A stretch of 64,000 nt of DNA, taken from the NCBI GenBank assembly GCA_033002965.1, contig JAURVB010006175.1, positions 38,379 to 102,378 on the forward strand, written 5' to 3'. The notes beneath the pieces were generated by a model that was not told the DNA's origin, made no database searches, and was given only the letters and a program-made list of their open reading frames with translations. The translations under genes and the position numbers were made by a program. Of this stretch, positions 37,301-50,984 are shown piece after piece (positions within the stretch are counted from its first letter, which is position 1; every line of letters begins with the position of its first letter). The stretch is from Piper betle (taxonomy: Eukaryota > Streptophyta > Magnoliopsida > Piperales > Piperaceae).

Positions 37301-38472
37301 TTCCTGAAATGAGTTAATATATGTACTCTGAAGTTACAGGATAAAAGCTTTTGCATATAAAGTTTGTGTGCATTAATATTGTTGTGTGTATTACAATCTT
37401 GATGTTTATGGTGTGAATTTTTCTCAAATATATTTATGAAAGCGATAAAGTTTACTTATATATCGCTCTGTAAGATTGACAATGGGTGTTTAAGAAAAGG
37501 AACTTACAGAGGCTGCGATAATAAAGTTACTACTTTGTTTGGTGGCTGTCTGTTCAAGAAGACACATAAACTTGTTTAAAGAAAGATATTTTGCACTTGT
37601 AGATGACTTGTACAATTTAATATGATGAGTTGTAAACTTATTGAGAAGGAAAGAAAGCATAAATCTGCAAAGATCCTTTATGCGAATTTAACACGGTACC
37701 TTGCCAAGATATCTTGCATGAGTTCTCACTAGAAGGAATTCCTTTACTTTGTTTGGCATCCTTTGTTTTGTATTAGTCCTTTATATAAAAGATTAGCTCA
37801 CTAACTTCTTTTGGTACGTTCATTACATGATTTTTGTGCCTTTCTTCCTACTATGCCTTTCTTGGAGCTGTTTTCTTTATGTTGTATCAACTGTTCATTA
37901 TATCTCTTTGGAGACATTGGATGAAATGGTTAATTATGTCAGTGTGATACCCAAATTGGGTTTTGATACAGAAACCTAATTATTTGATTTACCATGTTCA
38001 TCTTGAAGGACCTTTGTAGCTTTCATCAGATAGCCACAGCTTATATTTATGTCTGCTGTGTTCTTTTCATTTATCCTATTTTTGTCAATATATATTTAGT
38101 AATTCGAAATATTGTTTTTAACATTGACTAGGGGATAGATATTTAAAGCCTTGGATTATTCCAGAACCAGAAGTCATGTTTGTGCCTCGGACAAAAGAAG
38201 ATCAATGTCTTATTATTGCCAGTGATGGGTTATGGGACGTGATAACTAATGAGGAAGCTTGTGAAGTGGCTCGCCAGTGGATAATAATATGGCACAAAAA
38301 GAATGGTCCTAGTATTACTTCTTCCACTGTAAGAGGTGAAGGAGTAGATCCTGCTGCTCAGGCAGCTGCTGAATTTCTCTCCAAACTTGCCCTACAGAAA
38401 GGAAGCAAGGACAATATCACTGTTATAGTTGTGGACTTGAAAGCGCATTGGAAGTTCAAAAGCAAGGCTTAA
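34307..38472 (+). CDS. Group A protein phosphatase 2C (HAB1/ABI1-like) with an in-frame TAG
   Basis: Exons 34307-35104, 36502-36864, 36956-37061 and 38132-38472 join in phase to 536 codons including stop; Arabidopsis HAB1 has 511 residues. These phosphatases dephosphorylate SnRK2 kinases and are inhibited by ABA-bound PYR/PYL receptors in nucleus and cytosol. The start [14 protein letters not shown] resembles HAB1. The catalytic domain is complete: [18 protein letters not shown], the metal motif VYDGHGG (about 258-264), [19 protein letters not shown] (Asp about 454) and [12 protein letters not shown] (Asp about 516). The Trp that contacts the ABA receptor latch is kept in [13 protein letters not shown] (about 407). 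Codon 183 is TAG (34853-34855), after IPVSVQL and before [16 protein letters not shown]. The frame continues unbroken on both sides, and no intron that would remove it is obvious. It is either a sequence error, a null allele or a young pseudogene. Confidence 0.9.
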
Positions 38473-41400
38473 AAGCATTTTAGTGCACAGGTAAACTGCA
38501 CTACAACTATAAATGCCTGTCTGTAGAGGTCACAAGTATTAGCCCATGAGTTTTTACCATTTGGGCCTGGCTTAACATGTAATTGAAGTGCTAAATCTCT
38601 AGTAAGCAATGTATTTCCTGCAACATACTAAAACTTGTATCATTTAGTACTTAACAATGCCACTTTGTAAAGTTAGGTGTTATAGGCTTAAAAGGTCAAG
38701 GAGTGAATTTTTATACCTTTCCTGTCAATTGTGTTTTGTAGTTGTCTTGTGCCTCCGATTCAAGTCTCTGTGAGGATTTCATTACGTTTTTTTGTCTTTT
38801 TTATCATCAGATTGATAATAATAACCTTGTGTTATGTAAAAATGGATTGACGATGCTTAGAAAAGTGAATCATCAAATTGTTGATCTGTGTGAAATTGCA
38901 TTAGGTCCAGCGAATCTGTAGTTAAGTTTGTTGCTTCAGATGATATCTGTATTTGTGTAGTGTGTATGTTTGTTTTTGTGTTCTAGTGGGCGCCTGGTTG
39001 AGGTTTTCTGGAGATTTTTCTTGTTGTACCAATGTTGGCACTACAATTCTGCAATGTTCAAAAGGGTTGTTGAATGTATTGATGGTGCAATTCCTAGGGC
39101 TCTTTCAAAACAAAATCTGTTGCCTGCTTAACAGAAAACTGTATGCCCGGATTTGCACCATCCTTGGTGCTAGTATCTCAAATGCCAAATATTTACCAAT
39201 CATTGTGCTTATGCAAGGGGTTATTTTTCCTCTTGCGAGCAGTTGTGTGGAAATACAATAGCAACATAGGGAATGTCTAGGGCGGGCGTAGGTAAGTTGG
39301 CGTGGCCAAAAGTATTTCCTCTTGCAACGGTACGAGCAAGCTAGGATGGTGGGTAGATGCATTAGATAATAGAAATTGAGTAATAATCTGTTCACTGTTC
39401 AGGATAGCATTTTATGTATGATATTAATTGGGACATGCTATGATAAACATTACCGAAAATTAATGATTGATTAACTTTTATCTTTGTTGGACAAATCAAG
39501 TATAACCATATTGTAGATCATTTCATTTCTTCCATTTACTATTAGACGTGATAGAAATGATACCAAAAAGGTTGACCTTCTTAAGCAATGCTTACCTTCA
39601 AACGTATGCCATGATATTTCCTTTGCTCTGAAAAAACGCCTTGACGTTCGAACATTAAGGTTAAAGGAAGTTCAGGCTGAATGCGATCGATGAAGCAACA
39701 AAAACACACTTAAAAGTAGAGGTTTGGCAATTTCCCTAGCTAAGGTAGGTTTTATTGTCGATGATTACCATGATTACCGGTGCTTACATAGTTTTAGGAC
39801 GTCTTTGTGCGAGTTAGTATCGGTTGGTCGGTTAAACCGTAAGTTTTTGTCCACACCTTATGCTTGTGTATTATTGATTAAATGACAAAATGTCATTTTT
39901 ATTGGTTAAGCAGTAAGGGCTGATTGTTATGGTCTGGAAAAAATGCCATGGTAACTCTCTTTTGCATTGTCCCCTCTAGTATTGCCTGTTGGTCGAAAAA
40001 CGCAGGGGCGTGGTGTTTTAAATTTCTTTGTGAAAAGAAAAAAACCCTCTTTTTTTAAAAAACTCCCTTTTGAATAAAAAGTCACCGTGACCAATAAATC
40101 AACACAACCCGTGCAGTTTCGTATGTAATGACGATGGAGCTTTGCTTGGAGGCTACAACTCTATCGAATCAATCAAAAGCAAAGGTTTGGGACAAGGAAG
40201 AGAGACAAGAGGATCAGCAAATTTGCTTCCTCGTTGAAAAAAGGTGCAGAATCAAACGTTATAATGCCGCGAAAGAGAAGGGTAGCCACCACCCATCACC
40301 CATCTCCTCCTTTCCAAGGTGCCCAACACACTAATGCAAACGATTTGAGCACAGGCTCTCAGACAAGAACAACCCACCAAGCATGACATATTTGATTAAT
40401 TGAGACATTGCGTTATGCAGTCTGTATTAAAAATAATTTCATTTAAAAAATAAATTTTCATTACAAAAGATATAATTTATCATATTTGAATTTATTATTG
40501 TTTTTCTTGTATTTAATTTGATCTATATCTTATTTTTAAGCAATGCACTAATTTTAACCGTCTTTTTATTAATGAAAATTAATATAACTTTTAATATTCT
40601 TTTTATTAATAAGAATCTATACGCTTTGATCTCTTTTGCATATTTGTCTTTAATATTCAGTTTAAATGGCAGCAGCCACCTTGTGAGTTTAGTCTAGAAG
40701 GAAGAAGGTTGTTATTTCAGTCGTAAATGAGAAGAAAATGAGGTAATTAGATGCATAGATTTTGGTGAAATCAGGGTCAAGCCAAGATTGATGTTTTTGT
40801 CGGCTCTTTTTCAGTAGAATGTCTTGTATGTCTACGTGCAAATTTATATCCATTTGTGGGGAATTTTTTTTACTAATTCAACCTAAAAAAATTATCTATT
40901 CATGTAACTTTTCACGAAAAAAATATTAACATCAATAATAGCGCGTAATCAACAAATAGTCTTCTGGTCTAAATAAATAGCTAATTTTTTATGTTTCTTA
41001 TATTTTCATATCTAATGCTGCTAACATTAAGCCTTCTCATTTTTTATTAATAATCTTAATTCCTTTAAACAGTAATTCACATAAAAATATTTTTTCCACG
41101 TTTATAAACATCGGCATGACAAAATTTTAAATTAATTATAAATTTGTACACAAATGAAGGTGACATGTATTAATATTTTAACTTCTTTTTCCTATTTTTA
41201 TCATGAAAAAGTTAAAAATTAGCATATATCTTCTTTAAAATATTTTTAAATATAAAATAAAATAATAATTTACCATGATTATAATTGACATGAAAAATAT
41301 ACCATCTTTTTTAAAAGGGTAAAAAAATTATTTTTTTAGTGATTGCATGAGTACTTTCATTCGATCTTTACATAAATTAAGATTAGCGGTTATGTACTGA

Positions 41401-43665
41401 ATAATTAATAGATGGATTTTATATTTATATAAATGAAAAATATATAATAATAAAAGTGACAAAATTTTACATGATAACTTGATCGGAAGGAGGTAAAGTT
41501 TTTAGCTTATTTTATCATTGTTATGTCCTGCTTCAACTAAATAAATGATTTTTTAACCAAAAAATAGAGGAAGGATAGTTTTTAATATCATTGAGTGATC
41601 GGTGAGAGAATAAGAACAAACCAGCAAAAAGGAATAATTTTATTATAATGACAAAGCTGTCATTATATTGATTTTATAATAAAATAAAAAATTAAACAAC
41701 CCAATCTAAAACTGTGAAAAAATTTTTAAAAATTATTTTTTATTAAGGCGGCCGACCACAAATCCTAGCCGTCCTAAGGTCAATGAGGCCTGATTTTGGC
41801 TGCCCAAGGCCAAGTGCGGATCGGATCCGGACGTCCAGTGGCTGCTTTGAGGTAAAAACGATTTTTTGTATTTCTTTAATTCTTGATTTTTTTAATATAA
41901 TATTGGGTTGAATTGTTTTAATTACTTTGATATTAAAGCCAGTGTATTTTAGACAATTAATTAGGCTTAATTTTCTAATCACTTGATAATATCAAAATAA
42001 AAAGATATGAAATGATTGCAAATCCAAAATATATTTATAATAAAATTTAGTATTTTTAAATCATAATTTTAAATACTATATCATTATCTTGTCAAATTTA
42101 TAACTAGTATAAAGTATATTTAGTTCAATTGTGTTGAACGGGATATAATCAGATTTAAAATTTTAAAATAAAATAATTTATTAAATATTTAAAATGTATT
42201 TTTATCTATAATATTTTATTAAATATTAGTTAAAATATTGTGATTTTCAACAAAAAAATGAATTTCGTGAAAATTTCAAACTAATTAAAATGGTACAGAG
42301 ATTTTAATTGTACCCTAGTAACCAAATAATATTTAAAATTATGGCTTAAACATACTTTCTTTTTCAAGCAAAAGATTAATACTTACTTAATGCGCATAAT
42401 TAAATAATGCCACCTGAAAAAAGAATACTTAAGTTTCCTTGTAAATCTTCTGTTTGTACAATAATATTACCAGTTATGCAAATAAGATATTACAACTAAC
42501 CACTTATGTGAAGTCCCTTTGCACACGACTACAAGAACAGATCTGAACAAGAACAACCCAGAATCCACAACATTCAATTCATATTTATCTCCATTAGTTT
42601 CTACATCTTCAATGCAGGATTTGCCTGCACAACTTTAGTTCAATGGCATCTTCCATTCAATCCTGTTGAGTGCTTGGTTTAATGGGAAGAAGGTGCATGC
42701 GTTGCTTTCCGCCTGTAAAAGAGGATGAAACGACAAGACAAAAAGTATCAAGAGAAAGAATCAGGCCAGGATGACATTGTTGTCTGTTTCTTGAGTACAT
42801 TATGCAAAGCTTTTCTACACTCCCACACAGAGTATTGTACTGTTAGAATTGTGATTCTTGCAGACATGTACTAAATGTCATGTGAAGGATTTTGCATGGC
42901 CAATTGGCTGTTTTAAGGTTAAGTTAGATATCATCAATTCTTAAGCAGTAACAAAGCGTTTAATTTAAGGGAGCATGAATAGTAAGTATTTCAGGGAAGA
43001 TTGTGAACCACCATTTCAGGTCACCACCCGTGAGCATCTTGTAATGAACTCGTCTTTGTCACCAGTCCCTGTCATTATGCTATGCGTTTGCTGCTGTCTT
43101 TTCCCAATGTCATCTTTTTGTTGCAGAATGATGATCCTTTGATGGGTTTTGCTGGAATTGATGTATAACAATTCTTTCTGGATCGTAGAAGAATGAATAG
43201 TAATTATTACTATCTTCTTGTTTTGATGACAAACAGTTCAACTGCCTGCTTTAATGGTTGAGCTCTAATTGATGCTCATGTTACTGGTTTGGAGAGCTTG
43301 TTCATCACCTTTGAAGCTGTTGGGGGTGGTGGAGAGCAGCTTCCTGCTTGAATGCCGCTTATGGAGAGGATCTCATCTTACCAACTTCAACATGCATTGA
43401 ATTGCCAACGTTTTGCATATGGGTAGTGTAAAAGATGATAGCTTGATGCTTGAATTCTGCTCATGGAAGAGTTTTTGCAACTGGGCAGGGAGAAAAATAA
43501 TCTTTTTCCTCTTGTTCTCGCTTATTCATCACTTCTTGCTTGCTAAACTTCTTCTTTCCCTTGCCAATCTATGCTTCTTCCTCAAATTGAGTCCTCCTTC
43601 ATTTATACAACAGCTCAAAGCTCAATCCCTGCATGTTTTATAGAAAAACTAGAACTTTGTGGGAG
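38473..43665. other. Intergenic region between PP2C and the LRR kinase-like gene, no gene seen
   Basis: Starts with the PP2C 3' UTR, probably several hundred bases. The 102-codon ORF at 38953-39261 lies in this zone and has no recognised similarity. The rest to about 42480 is AT-rich with no structured repeat I could define. From about 42500 composition rises, and 43400-43660 is probably the promoter and 5' leader of the LRR gene. The 76-aa ORF at 43413-43643 ends just before its start codon and could be an upstream ORF, but nothing supports translation. Confidence 0.35.
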
Positions 43666-46600
43666 ATGGAAGGGTCCACGTCTGTTTCCTCTGTTCTCTT
43701 CTTGCTCTTGTTCTTGGCCATGACGCCGTGCGGCCACCAGCTGCAGTCCTCCCAAGCCCACACCTTGATGAGGATTCGGCGGCTCTTGGCCTTCCCGGAT
43801 GTGCTGAGCAGCTGGAACGATGACATGGATTTCTGTAACAGTGATTCCACTTCGTTCTTGACCGTGGTCTGCTATGAGGAGAGCATCACCCAGCTCCACA
43901 TCATAGGCAGGAATGGCTCCCCTGCTCTGTCAAGCAACTTCTCCATAGACTCTTTCTTCACCACACTGGTAAGCATCCCTGACCTCAAAGTTCTCACCTT
44001 GGCATCCCTTGGGCTATGGGGCCCTCTCCCTGGGAAGATTGGGAGGTTCAAAGAGTTGGAGATACTCAATGTGAGCTCCAACTACTTCTATGGTGTCATT
44101 CCTGATGGGGTTTGGTCTCTGAGGAGTCTGCAGACTCTTATACTGGATAATAACAAGTTCAGAGGTAAAGTTGCAGACTTGGTTAGTGCACTTCCACTTT
44201 TGGCTGTGTTGAGCGTGAAAAACAACTCTCTTAGTGGGTATCTACCTCCATCTCTGACAACCATGGTGAATTTGAGAGTTCTGATGCTGTCAAACAATCG
44301 GTTCTCTGGGAACTTGCCTGATCTTAGCAGATTGAGCAACCTCCAAGTGCTTGATGTGGGAAATAACATGTTTGGACCAAAGTTTCCTCTTCTTAGCAAC
44401 AAGATTGTCGCTCTTACACTGAGAAACAACAGATTTAGTGGCGGGATTCCATCTAAGATAAGCTCTGATTTCCAGCTTGATTGGCTTGACATCTCTTCCA
44501 ACAGATTTGTTGGTCCATTTCCGGCCTCATTGCTGTCCTTGCCTTCCATGCGTCACCTCAATATTGAAGGAAACAAATTGACTGGAATGTTGCTTGAGAA
44601 TATGACCTGCAGTCCTGAGCTTTATTTTGTTGATTTGTCTGGTAATCGTCTGCGTGGTAGCTTGCCTACTTGTCTTCAATCAAAGAATGAGAAGAAGATT
44701 GTGCAATATTGGAGAAACTGCTTAGTGAATGCTGCTCAAGAACAGCATCCTCACTGGTTTTGTCAAAACCAAGCTCTAGCTGTGGGAATAGTCCACCCTG
44801 TGAGAAACAAGGCTTCCAATAAAAAGGGGGTCGGTGTGATCAGCATAGTGTTAGGGATGTTTATAATTCTTGCAATTGCAGCTGTATCTGTGTTTCTTGT
44901 TAGGAGAAAAGTTTTAATGAAAAGAATGATCCAAAGACCACCAAGAATCCTGATTGCAGAGAACCCTTCAACAGGAATTTTTTCAAAGCTATTGTCAGAT
45001 GCAAGTAATGCTGCCATTTCACCTGTGTCGGAATTTCTTCAAAGCCACTGTTTTTGATACATTTTTTAGAATATTTGCATCCACATTATTCACTATATAA
45101 GTCATTGTTGGATACTAACTTCTTGTTTCTATATGCAAGGATATATATCACAATCAAGGAAACTGGGGGCACTTGCTGTTCCACAGTATCGATCCTTTTC
45201 TTTGGAGGAGCTTGAAGAAGCAACTTGTAATTTTGACATGTCTGCTTTCATTGGAGAGGGCTCACATGGTCAAGTAAGTAAAAGAACATTGTTTGATTCT
45301 GTATTTCTGCATCATTGTCTCTCATAATGTCATTTGTTTGCTTGTATCTTCAGCATTAAGATTGATCCATGAAGATATGGTTATTGCAGGTTTTTAGAGG
45401 CCAGCTGAAAAATGGTTCTCTAGTAGCAATCAGATGTTTGAAACCAAGAAAAAGGCAAACCAGTCACAATTTTATACACCACATTGAACTGCTCTCCAAA
45501 CTTAGGCATAGCCATTTGGTTAGTGTACTTGGACATTGCTTTGATTGCAATTCTGATGATGCAACCATTAGCAGACTATTCATTGTGTCCGAGTACGTAC
45601 CAAATGGAAATCTCCGGAGCCGAATATCAGGTTAGCATTTTAGGGTTTATGGTTTATGGTTTTTAAGGTTCGAATGACAGTCCCATTGATGTGTGGAAGC
45701 AATTTTTGTAACTGAAAAATGTTAAGATTTTCTTTTCTTTGGCAGAAGTACCTCAGGAGCAAAGGCTGTCATGGAATCAGAGAATTTTTGCAGCAATAGG
45801 TATTGCAAAAGGAATCCAATTTCTTCACACAGGATTCGTACCAGGAAAATTTGCAAACAATCTTAAATCCACAAACATCCTTCTTGATCAAAACCTAGCC
45901 CCCAAAATTGGTAGCTACAAGTTGCCCTTGGGGGAAGAGACCATGAGATCTGAGGCAAGCAATCTTACTCATTCTTGTTCCTTTTTCCAAACATTGATCT
46001 AATTTGAAATCTGCTTGAAACCATTGCAGATGGGCACTGCTTCTCTTTCAAATTCTTCCAAGGAAAATCATGCTCAAAAAAGGTATTGTGAAACTTGTTC
46101 TGATGTGGAACAACAATTATATGCCCTCAAATGAGCTATACCATTAACATTTACATTTCTGGTTGCCATTATGTTTAATGTTTAACGATGGGGTTCTCAA
46201 CAGAAAATGGTGGAGTTTCTGACAATGCATACGATTTTTAAAATACCTTGCCTGATATTTGCCCTTCCACTCTCTTCATTGTAGGGTTCATTGCACAGAC
46301 AAGAACGATGTATATGATTTCGGTTCAATATTGCTCGAAATAATCACGGGTCGACCCATGAATTCACAACCTGAGATTTCTGCTGCAAAACTTCAGGTAG
46401 GAATTGCAGAGCAGTTTTCTTAATTGAAAGCAGACATATGACTTGTAAGATGTGATATTGTTACTCATGTCTGCTTTTTCTCCTAAAATAGCTCGAATCG
46501 TTTCAATTTTTTCATTCTTATTTATCCAAGAACCTACTTACAGGAATGTGAAGCTTGAGATTTATCGAAAAACAAGATGATGCAATGTTCATTTATTGAA

Positions 46601-47041
46601 GTATAATATAACTAATATCAGAATGTCAAATTTAATCTTCACATTAGCCGCCAATAGCGTTAGGGTTTAAATGTTCTAGGTATAGGAAATTGGTGCTCAA
46701 CACTACCTACAGGTTTTTTATATATTTTTTTCTTCTTCTAATGGATCTGATAATAGTTTCAACTCAATGTACAGTTGCAGCAAAGCATAAATGCTGATGA
46801 AGCAGCTCAAAGAAGAGCAACTGATCCAGCAATTACCACAACTTGTTCCTCTGAATCATTGAGGACTGTCATGGAACTATGCCTTCGGTGTTTGGCAGAG
46901 AGGGAGAATGAAAGGGCTTCAGTTGAGGATGTTCTTTGGAATTTGCATTTTGCGGCTCAAGTACAGGATGGTTGGAGAAGAGATTCTCAAAGCACAGAGG
47001 ACTCTCCCATTGCACCTTCTCCCAGGTTCCCTCATCAATAG
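43666..47041 (+). CDS. LRR receptor-like pseudokinase (At3g03770 family)
   Basis: Seven exons (43666-45004, 45140-45273, 45390-45630, 45746-45954, 46030-46082, 46285-46396, 46775-47041) join in phase to 784 residues. Order: signal peptide (1-27), N-terminal cap, about nine leucine-rich repeats (about 100-345), a transmembrane helix (GVISIVLGMFIILAIAAVSV, about 388-412) and a kinase-like domain from FSLEELEEATCNF (about 465). It belongs at the plasma membrane. The block RYISQSRKLGALAVPQYRSF spanning the first junction matches the plant family annotated as probable inactive LRR receptor-like kinases. Catalytic residues are missing: the VAIK lysine is Arg (LVAIRCLK), HRD-D is replaced (FANNLKSTNILLD) and DFG reads IGSY. 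It is likely a scaffold or co-receptor. I chose ATG 43666, not the in-frame ATG at 43633, because it starts the signal peptide. The fourth intron has a GC donor (GAG then GCAAGC). Confidence 0.93.
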
Positions 47042-48352
47042 ATTAGATGTGGACCAGGTTTGCTTGTTTGTAGATGGAAATGTCTTGTCATGAATTAAGT
47101 GATTGGTGCAAGCGCAAAAATGAGATATTAATCACATTTAGCATTTTGTTTCGAGGCAAGAATGGTTAACGGCACCTTGGAAAGTTTATCAAATGTAACG
47201 AATGCTCCATAACCGAATGCTATTAACCCTTGATGTTCATGCATTGTCGGACCTAGCAGTGTAATCAAGCCAAGTCTGTTTGTGAGCAAAATTATATTCT
47301 ATTCAGTTTAGCTTAAACTCGTACTCGTTATCATAAAGGTTGAACAAATTTTCGCCTTGAACAAGAGTGTTTGGCTTGATACAGCTTGGATCAAGAGCTC
47401 GAGGCACTTTGCCTTTTACAAAAATTTCGGCCCTACTTTAATATTGTATTTGGTGCATTTGTTTTTATTCTGAATACTAATAGCGTATATACCATCAATA
47501 ATTTGTATTTTTAAAATTTCATCACTTGTGCACCATAAAAATTGCCTTGGAACCATACAAGCCAAACTTGCGCGAATGAATATTCTACTCGAGCTCTACT
47601 TGAAATATATAATCCAGTAATAAATGAGCAAATTAGTTTATAAACAACCTGAACGTAATCAAAGTAGTACTTTATCTTGGACCAAAACCAAGTACAAATG
47701 AAAAAATTGAAACCCTAAAGGTAGCCTTGACTATGACACCACCAAGTTTGGAATTCGAACTCATTAGTGCAGCATCAACTCTTTTCCTGTCTGCACGTTA
47801 TTATGCCATTTGCAGTTCCTTGGAAAACAAATCGGGAACATTCAAACTATTACTTAAGCACAGTGAACTTAGGGTAATCATCAACCCTGAGTACAACCCT
47901 TATAAAAGGATACATATCATGTTATTGCTAAAATTCTATGACATACACCACCCAATCTGAGATGCTCCAAATAGCTCAACTAAATAAATGAAGCTACATT
48001 GATGATTTTGATACAATGGCACCTATCCAAAGATGACCATTCTAAAATTACATTGCACACAAAATAGACTCGTAGTACAACTGACTTGAAGAGTACTCAA
48101 GTAACAGTAGGTGTAAACCTTTTATGTAATGTAAAAGTTTCATACACGACAACATAACATATTATTACATGAAGGAATCCAGTCGATGGAGCAGTACCTG
48201 AGATATAGATATATATTCAAAAGATAAGCTTACAAATTTCCCGTCTTGTAAAATAATGCATGCAGATGATGCAATGAAAAAAGACACTAAAACTACCATT
48301 TGTAAGCTTGGCAGCAAACATTTTGCTTATTTAACAGAAGTGAAGATAGTTG
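47042..48352. other. Region between two converging genes, no gene seen
   Basis: Holds the 3' UTRs of the plus-strand LRR gene and the minus-strand E2 gene facing each other. The middle, near 47180-47700, has balanced composition but no credible ORF. The 77-aa ORF at 47727 is unsupported. Confidence 0.4.
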
Positions 48353-50126
48353 TCAATCAGCAGTCCAGCTCTGTTCAACAATCTCACGCACCCTTCGATT
48401 ATACTCCCTCTTGTTCTCACTGAACATTCGAGCTGCCTCAGAATTTGCAGGAGAATTTGGATTGGGATCACATAACAGGGACTGAAGAAGCATAGAAACA
48501 TAGCATTTTAAATGAATGAAACTCAGAAAGAAGTACTGTGCAGATCAACATCCACTTATAACTCATCCCAACAACTATTGATAGCGAAGATTGACAAACA
48601 TTCATGTATTGATTATTTACAGTAGAGAATCAGCAATCATTCTGCTCGGATGTCACTGGTACTAAATTGATGGTGTTTTTATTTTTATTTCCCAAGGCTA
48701 CGAAATTTATGGTTGCCATAGGGGCAAAAACTTTTTTCAAGTATGCTTTGCGAAACTATACGCAGCATAATGAAGGCACAGTTCAATTTTGGCAATAGGT
48801 GAAACATAAATATTATGTCAAATATTTTTGCTTCGTGTTCGTTGTAGGCAGTGATCTAGATACAAATGTGGCCTCCAATAAACTGTCTCAAATTCTTACC
48901 GACCTAAAGAATGCGGTCAGATGAAGCATCATATTTTTAGTGAGTTTGTGACATCGCCCATGAATGATGGGGCTGGTTTTATGCCTATGTGCTTAAAGTT
49001 TTAGAGGCCTCAATTGCTGTGTAAAATCACCCTATGTATGATATGAAGAAGAATGCAGATTTATGGAATTTTCTTCAACAACAATTATCCAGCATTGGTA
49101 ATTAAATAAAATTTACAATATTAAGTTATGATGGTTGGTGAATGTGGCCAGATTATTGCTAGTCTGTACTTTGTGAACAAAGAAAGAAAGCAGACCTGAA
49201 TGGATGTCAATATGGCAGCAACATCATATATTGGACTCCATTGATTTTGCAAAATGTCCAAGCAAATGCTTCCATCAGCATAAACTGTTTGATGCACCGT
49301 GATCAATGTAATAACCATGCATCACTCCAGATATTTTTTCTTAGAGAAATTAAAGCATAATTTTGAGCCTCTAACTTATGCTACTTACTGTTTGGGTGAA
49401 ACATCCGTGAAACAAATCGTACTGTTGGTGGTTTATTAGGATAGTCCTCTGTAAATTGCAAAGTCAACTTAAACGTCCCTGGGAGATTGATGAAAAACAA
49501 TAAATAAATGCAGTAATAAGTTGACCAATTAGAGAAGAGAAATATGGTGATTATTACTTATTAGAATCGAGTAGTGAGGATTAGGCCTGAATTTCCCATT
49601 CTCAAAATAAGTAGTTCACTAGGGCAAACTGATAATGACTATTATATGCATTCAAAAGCCAAGAAGAACAAAGAAAGCGGGTTCAAATGTTCTGAATTAG
49701 CTCGGATACAGTAGAGTTGAATTGGTTGAGAGAAAAGTCTACCTTCTATACACTTTCCTCTTTTTCTTACTTGACATAATTGATAATTTCATACACAAGA
49801 AACCAAAATCATGTACTTCTGAGGATACGAGTATAAAATCAAAATTAATGCAAAAGCCTCCCTTCTGCAACTTCTTCAGTAAAAAAGATGACACCCTTCA
49901 TTTTTCCAATGTCTCAGCAAGAATTTCAACCTCTTAACTCTCAGATCAAACTAGAGGGCTCCATCAAATGCCCATGTTAACTCTTTTTCCAGCCTCAGAA
50001 AAATAACAAGCTCCAGTTTCTCCTTCTATGCACACCTCCCAAAATATTAAAATCCAAAAATTTTAACCTAACTCAACAAAACCAGCAAATTTGCAGAATA
50101 ATCTAACAACAACCAAATGATCAAAG

Positions 50127-50157
<31 letters not shown>

Positions 50158-50575
50158 TACATTACCACTATCCCAAGCTCTAGTTTTTCCTACAATCCAT
50201 GCACATCTCACCAAATCAGAAAATTCAACAATATCAACTTTACTCAGCATAACATGCAAGTTATCATGATAATAATCTAACAACCAAATGATAAAAAAAA
50301 ATCATTACCACCATCCCAAGCAGTATCATCAGGCCTGCAGATAAAAAACAACAAAAACCCATTAGCCAAAATCAAGAAAACACAAACTTCCACACAATCA
50401 AAGATACAAAAAAGCACGAAACTCAATTTAAAAAAAAAACAGCCACCCACCCAAAGATAACAGCATTCCAGAGCATGATATTATTGTCCTGGGGCGCCCC
50501 GCTGATGCCCGCCGGCGGATCCTGCTGCAGCCGCTTGAAATCCCTCATCAGCCTCTTCCTCGCCGGCGTCGACAT
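48353..50575 (-). CDS. UBC2: Ubiquitin-conjugating enzyme E2, RAD6/UBC2 type
   Basis: Five exons, read from the right: 50451-50575, 50309-50334, 49389-49478, 49196-49284, 48353-48481. All have GT-AG introns and join in phase to 152 residues, the exact length of Arabidopsis UBC1/UBC2. The start [20 protein letters not shown], the segment [19 protein letters not shown], the active-site Cys88 in [14 protein letters not shown] and the end VEQSWTAD identify it. This E2 works with HUB-type RING ligases to monoubiquitinate histone H2B in the nucleus and is the plant counterpart of yeast RAD6. Exon 2 is only 26 bases, encoding PDDTAWDG, with Ala47 where Arabidopsis has Pro. The paralogue UBC1 cannot be excluded, so the symbol is by closest type. 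Confidence 0.95.
50127..50153. repeat. (AC)13 microsatellite
   Basis: An uninterrupted AC run inside the intron between exons 2 and 3 of the E2 gene. It is a likely length-variable marker. Confidence 0.95.
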
Positions 50576-50984
50576 CCTCCTCTGGGGCTCTCTCCTCAAG
50601 CAGGGAGCTGTAAAGATCGGATCTTTTAGCTGGCCAGTGAAGCCCACCGGCGCAGCTACCTCCTCCGGCCCACCACCAGCTCTTGGTGATGGCGGATTGA
50701 GGGAGATATCGGAGGTGGGAAGGAAGGAACAGGGGAAGGAATCTGAGAAGCGAAAAAGGATCGGCGGATTGGAGGAGTCGGATTCGGAGCTCTTTGTCCT
50801 CTCCTACCACTTTTTTTTTTGTTTAATAATTAAGATTGGGCATAGGTCGGATGGACATAAGATAAATTATTATTGGTGTCCCTTTAAATTTTATCGGACA
50901 AAATTTGTCCGATCAACTTCTGACATCAAATTTTCCGTCGGGCCCAAATAATATCTGCGGACAATCTGAAATTATAGTATTCTC
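50576..50984 (-). promoter_or_regulatory. 5' leader and promoter region of the E2 gene
   Basis: About 250 bases of GC-rich leader-like sequence, then AT-rich sequence to the LTR fragment that starts near 50985. No clear TATA box was picked out. The plus-strand ORF at 50475-50951 reads antisense through exon 1 and is a shadow. Confidence 0.4.

Noticed and set aside
38953..39261. 102-codon ORF downstream of PP2C
   Set aside because: Likely in or just beyond the 3' UTR; Cys/Leu-rich, without a recognised domain or splice partners.
43633..43665. Upstream in-frame ATG for the LRR gene
   Set aside because: Starting there would place 11 polar residues before the signal peptide; the ATG at 43666 gives a normal secretory start.
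50475..50951. 158-codon plus-strand ORF
   Set aside because: It reads antisense through the first exon and leader of the E2 gene; the minus-strand frame matches a known protein.
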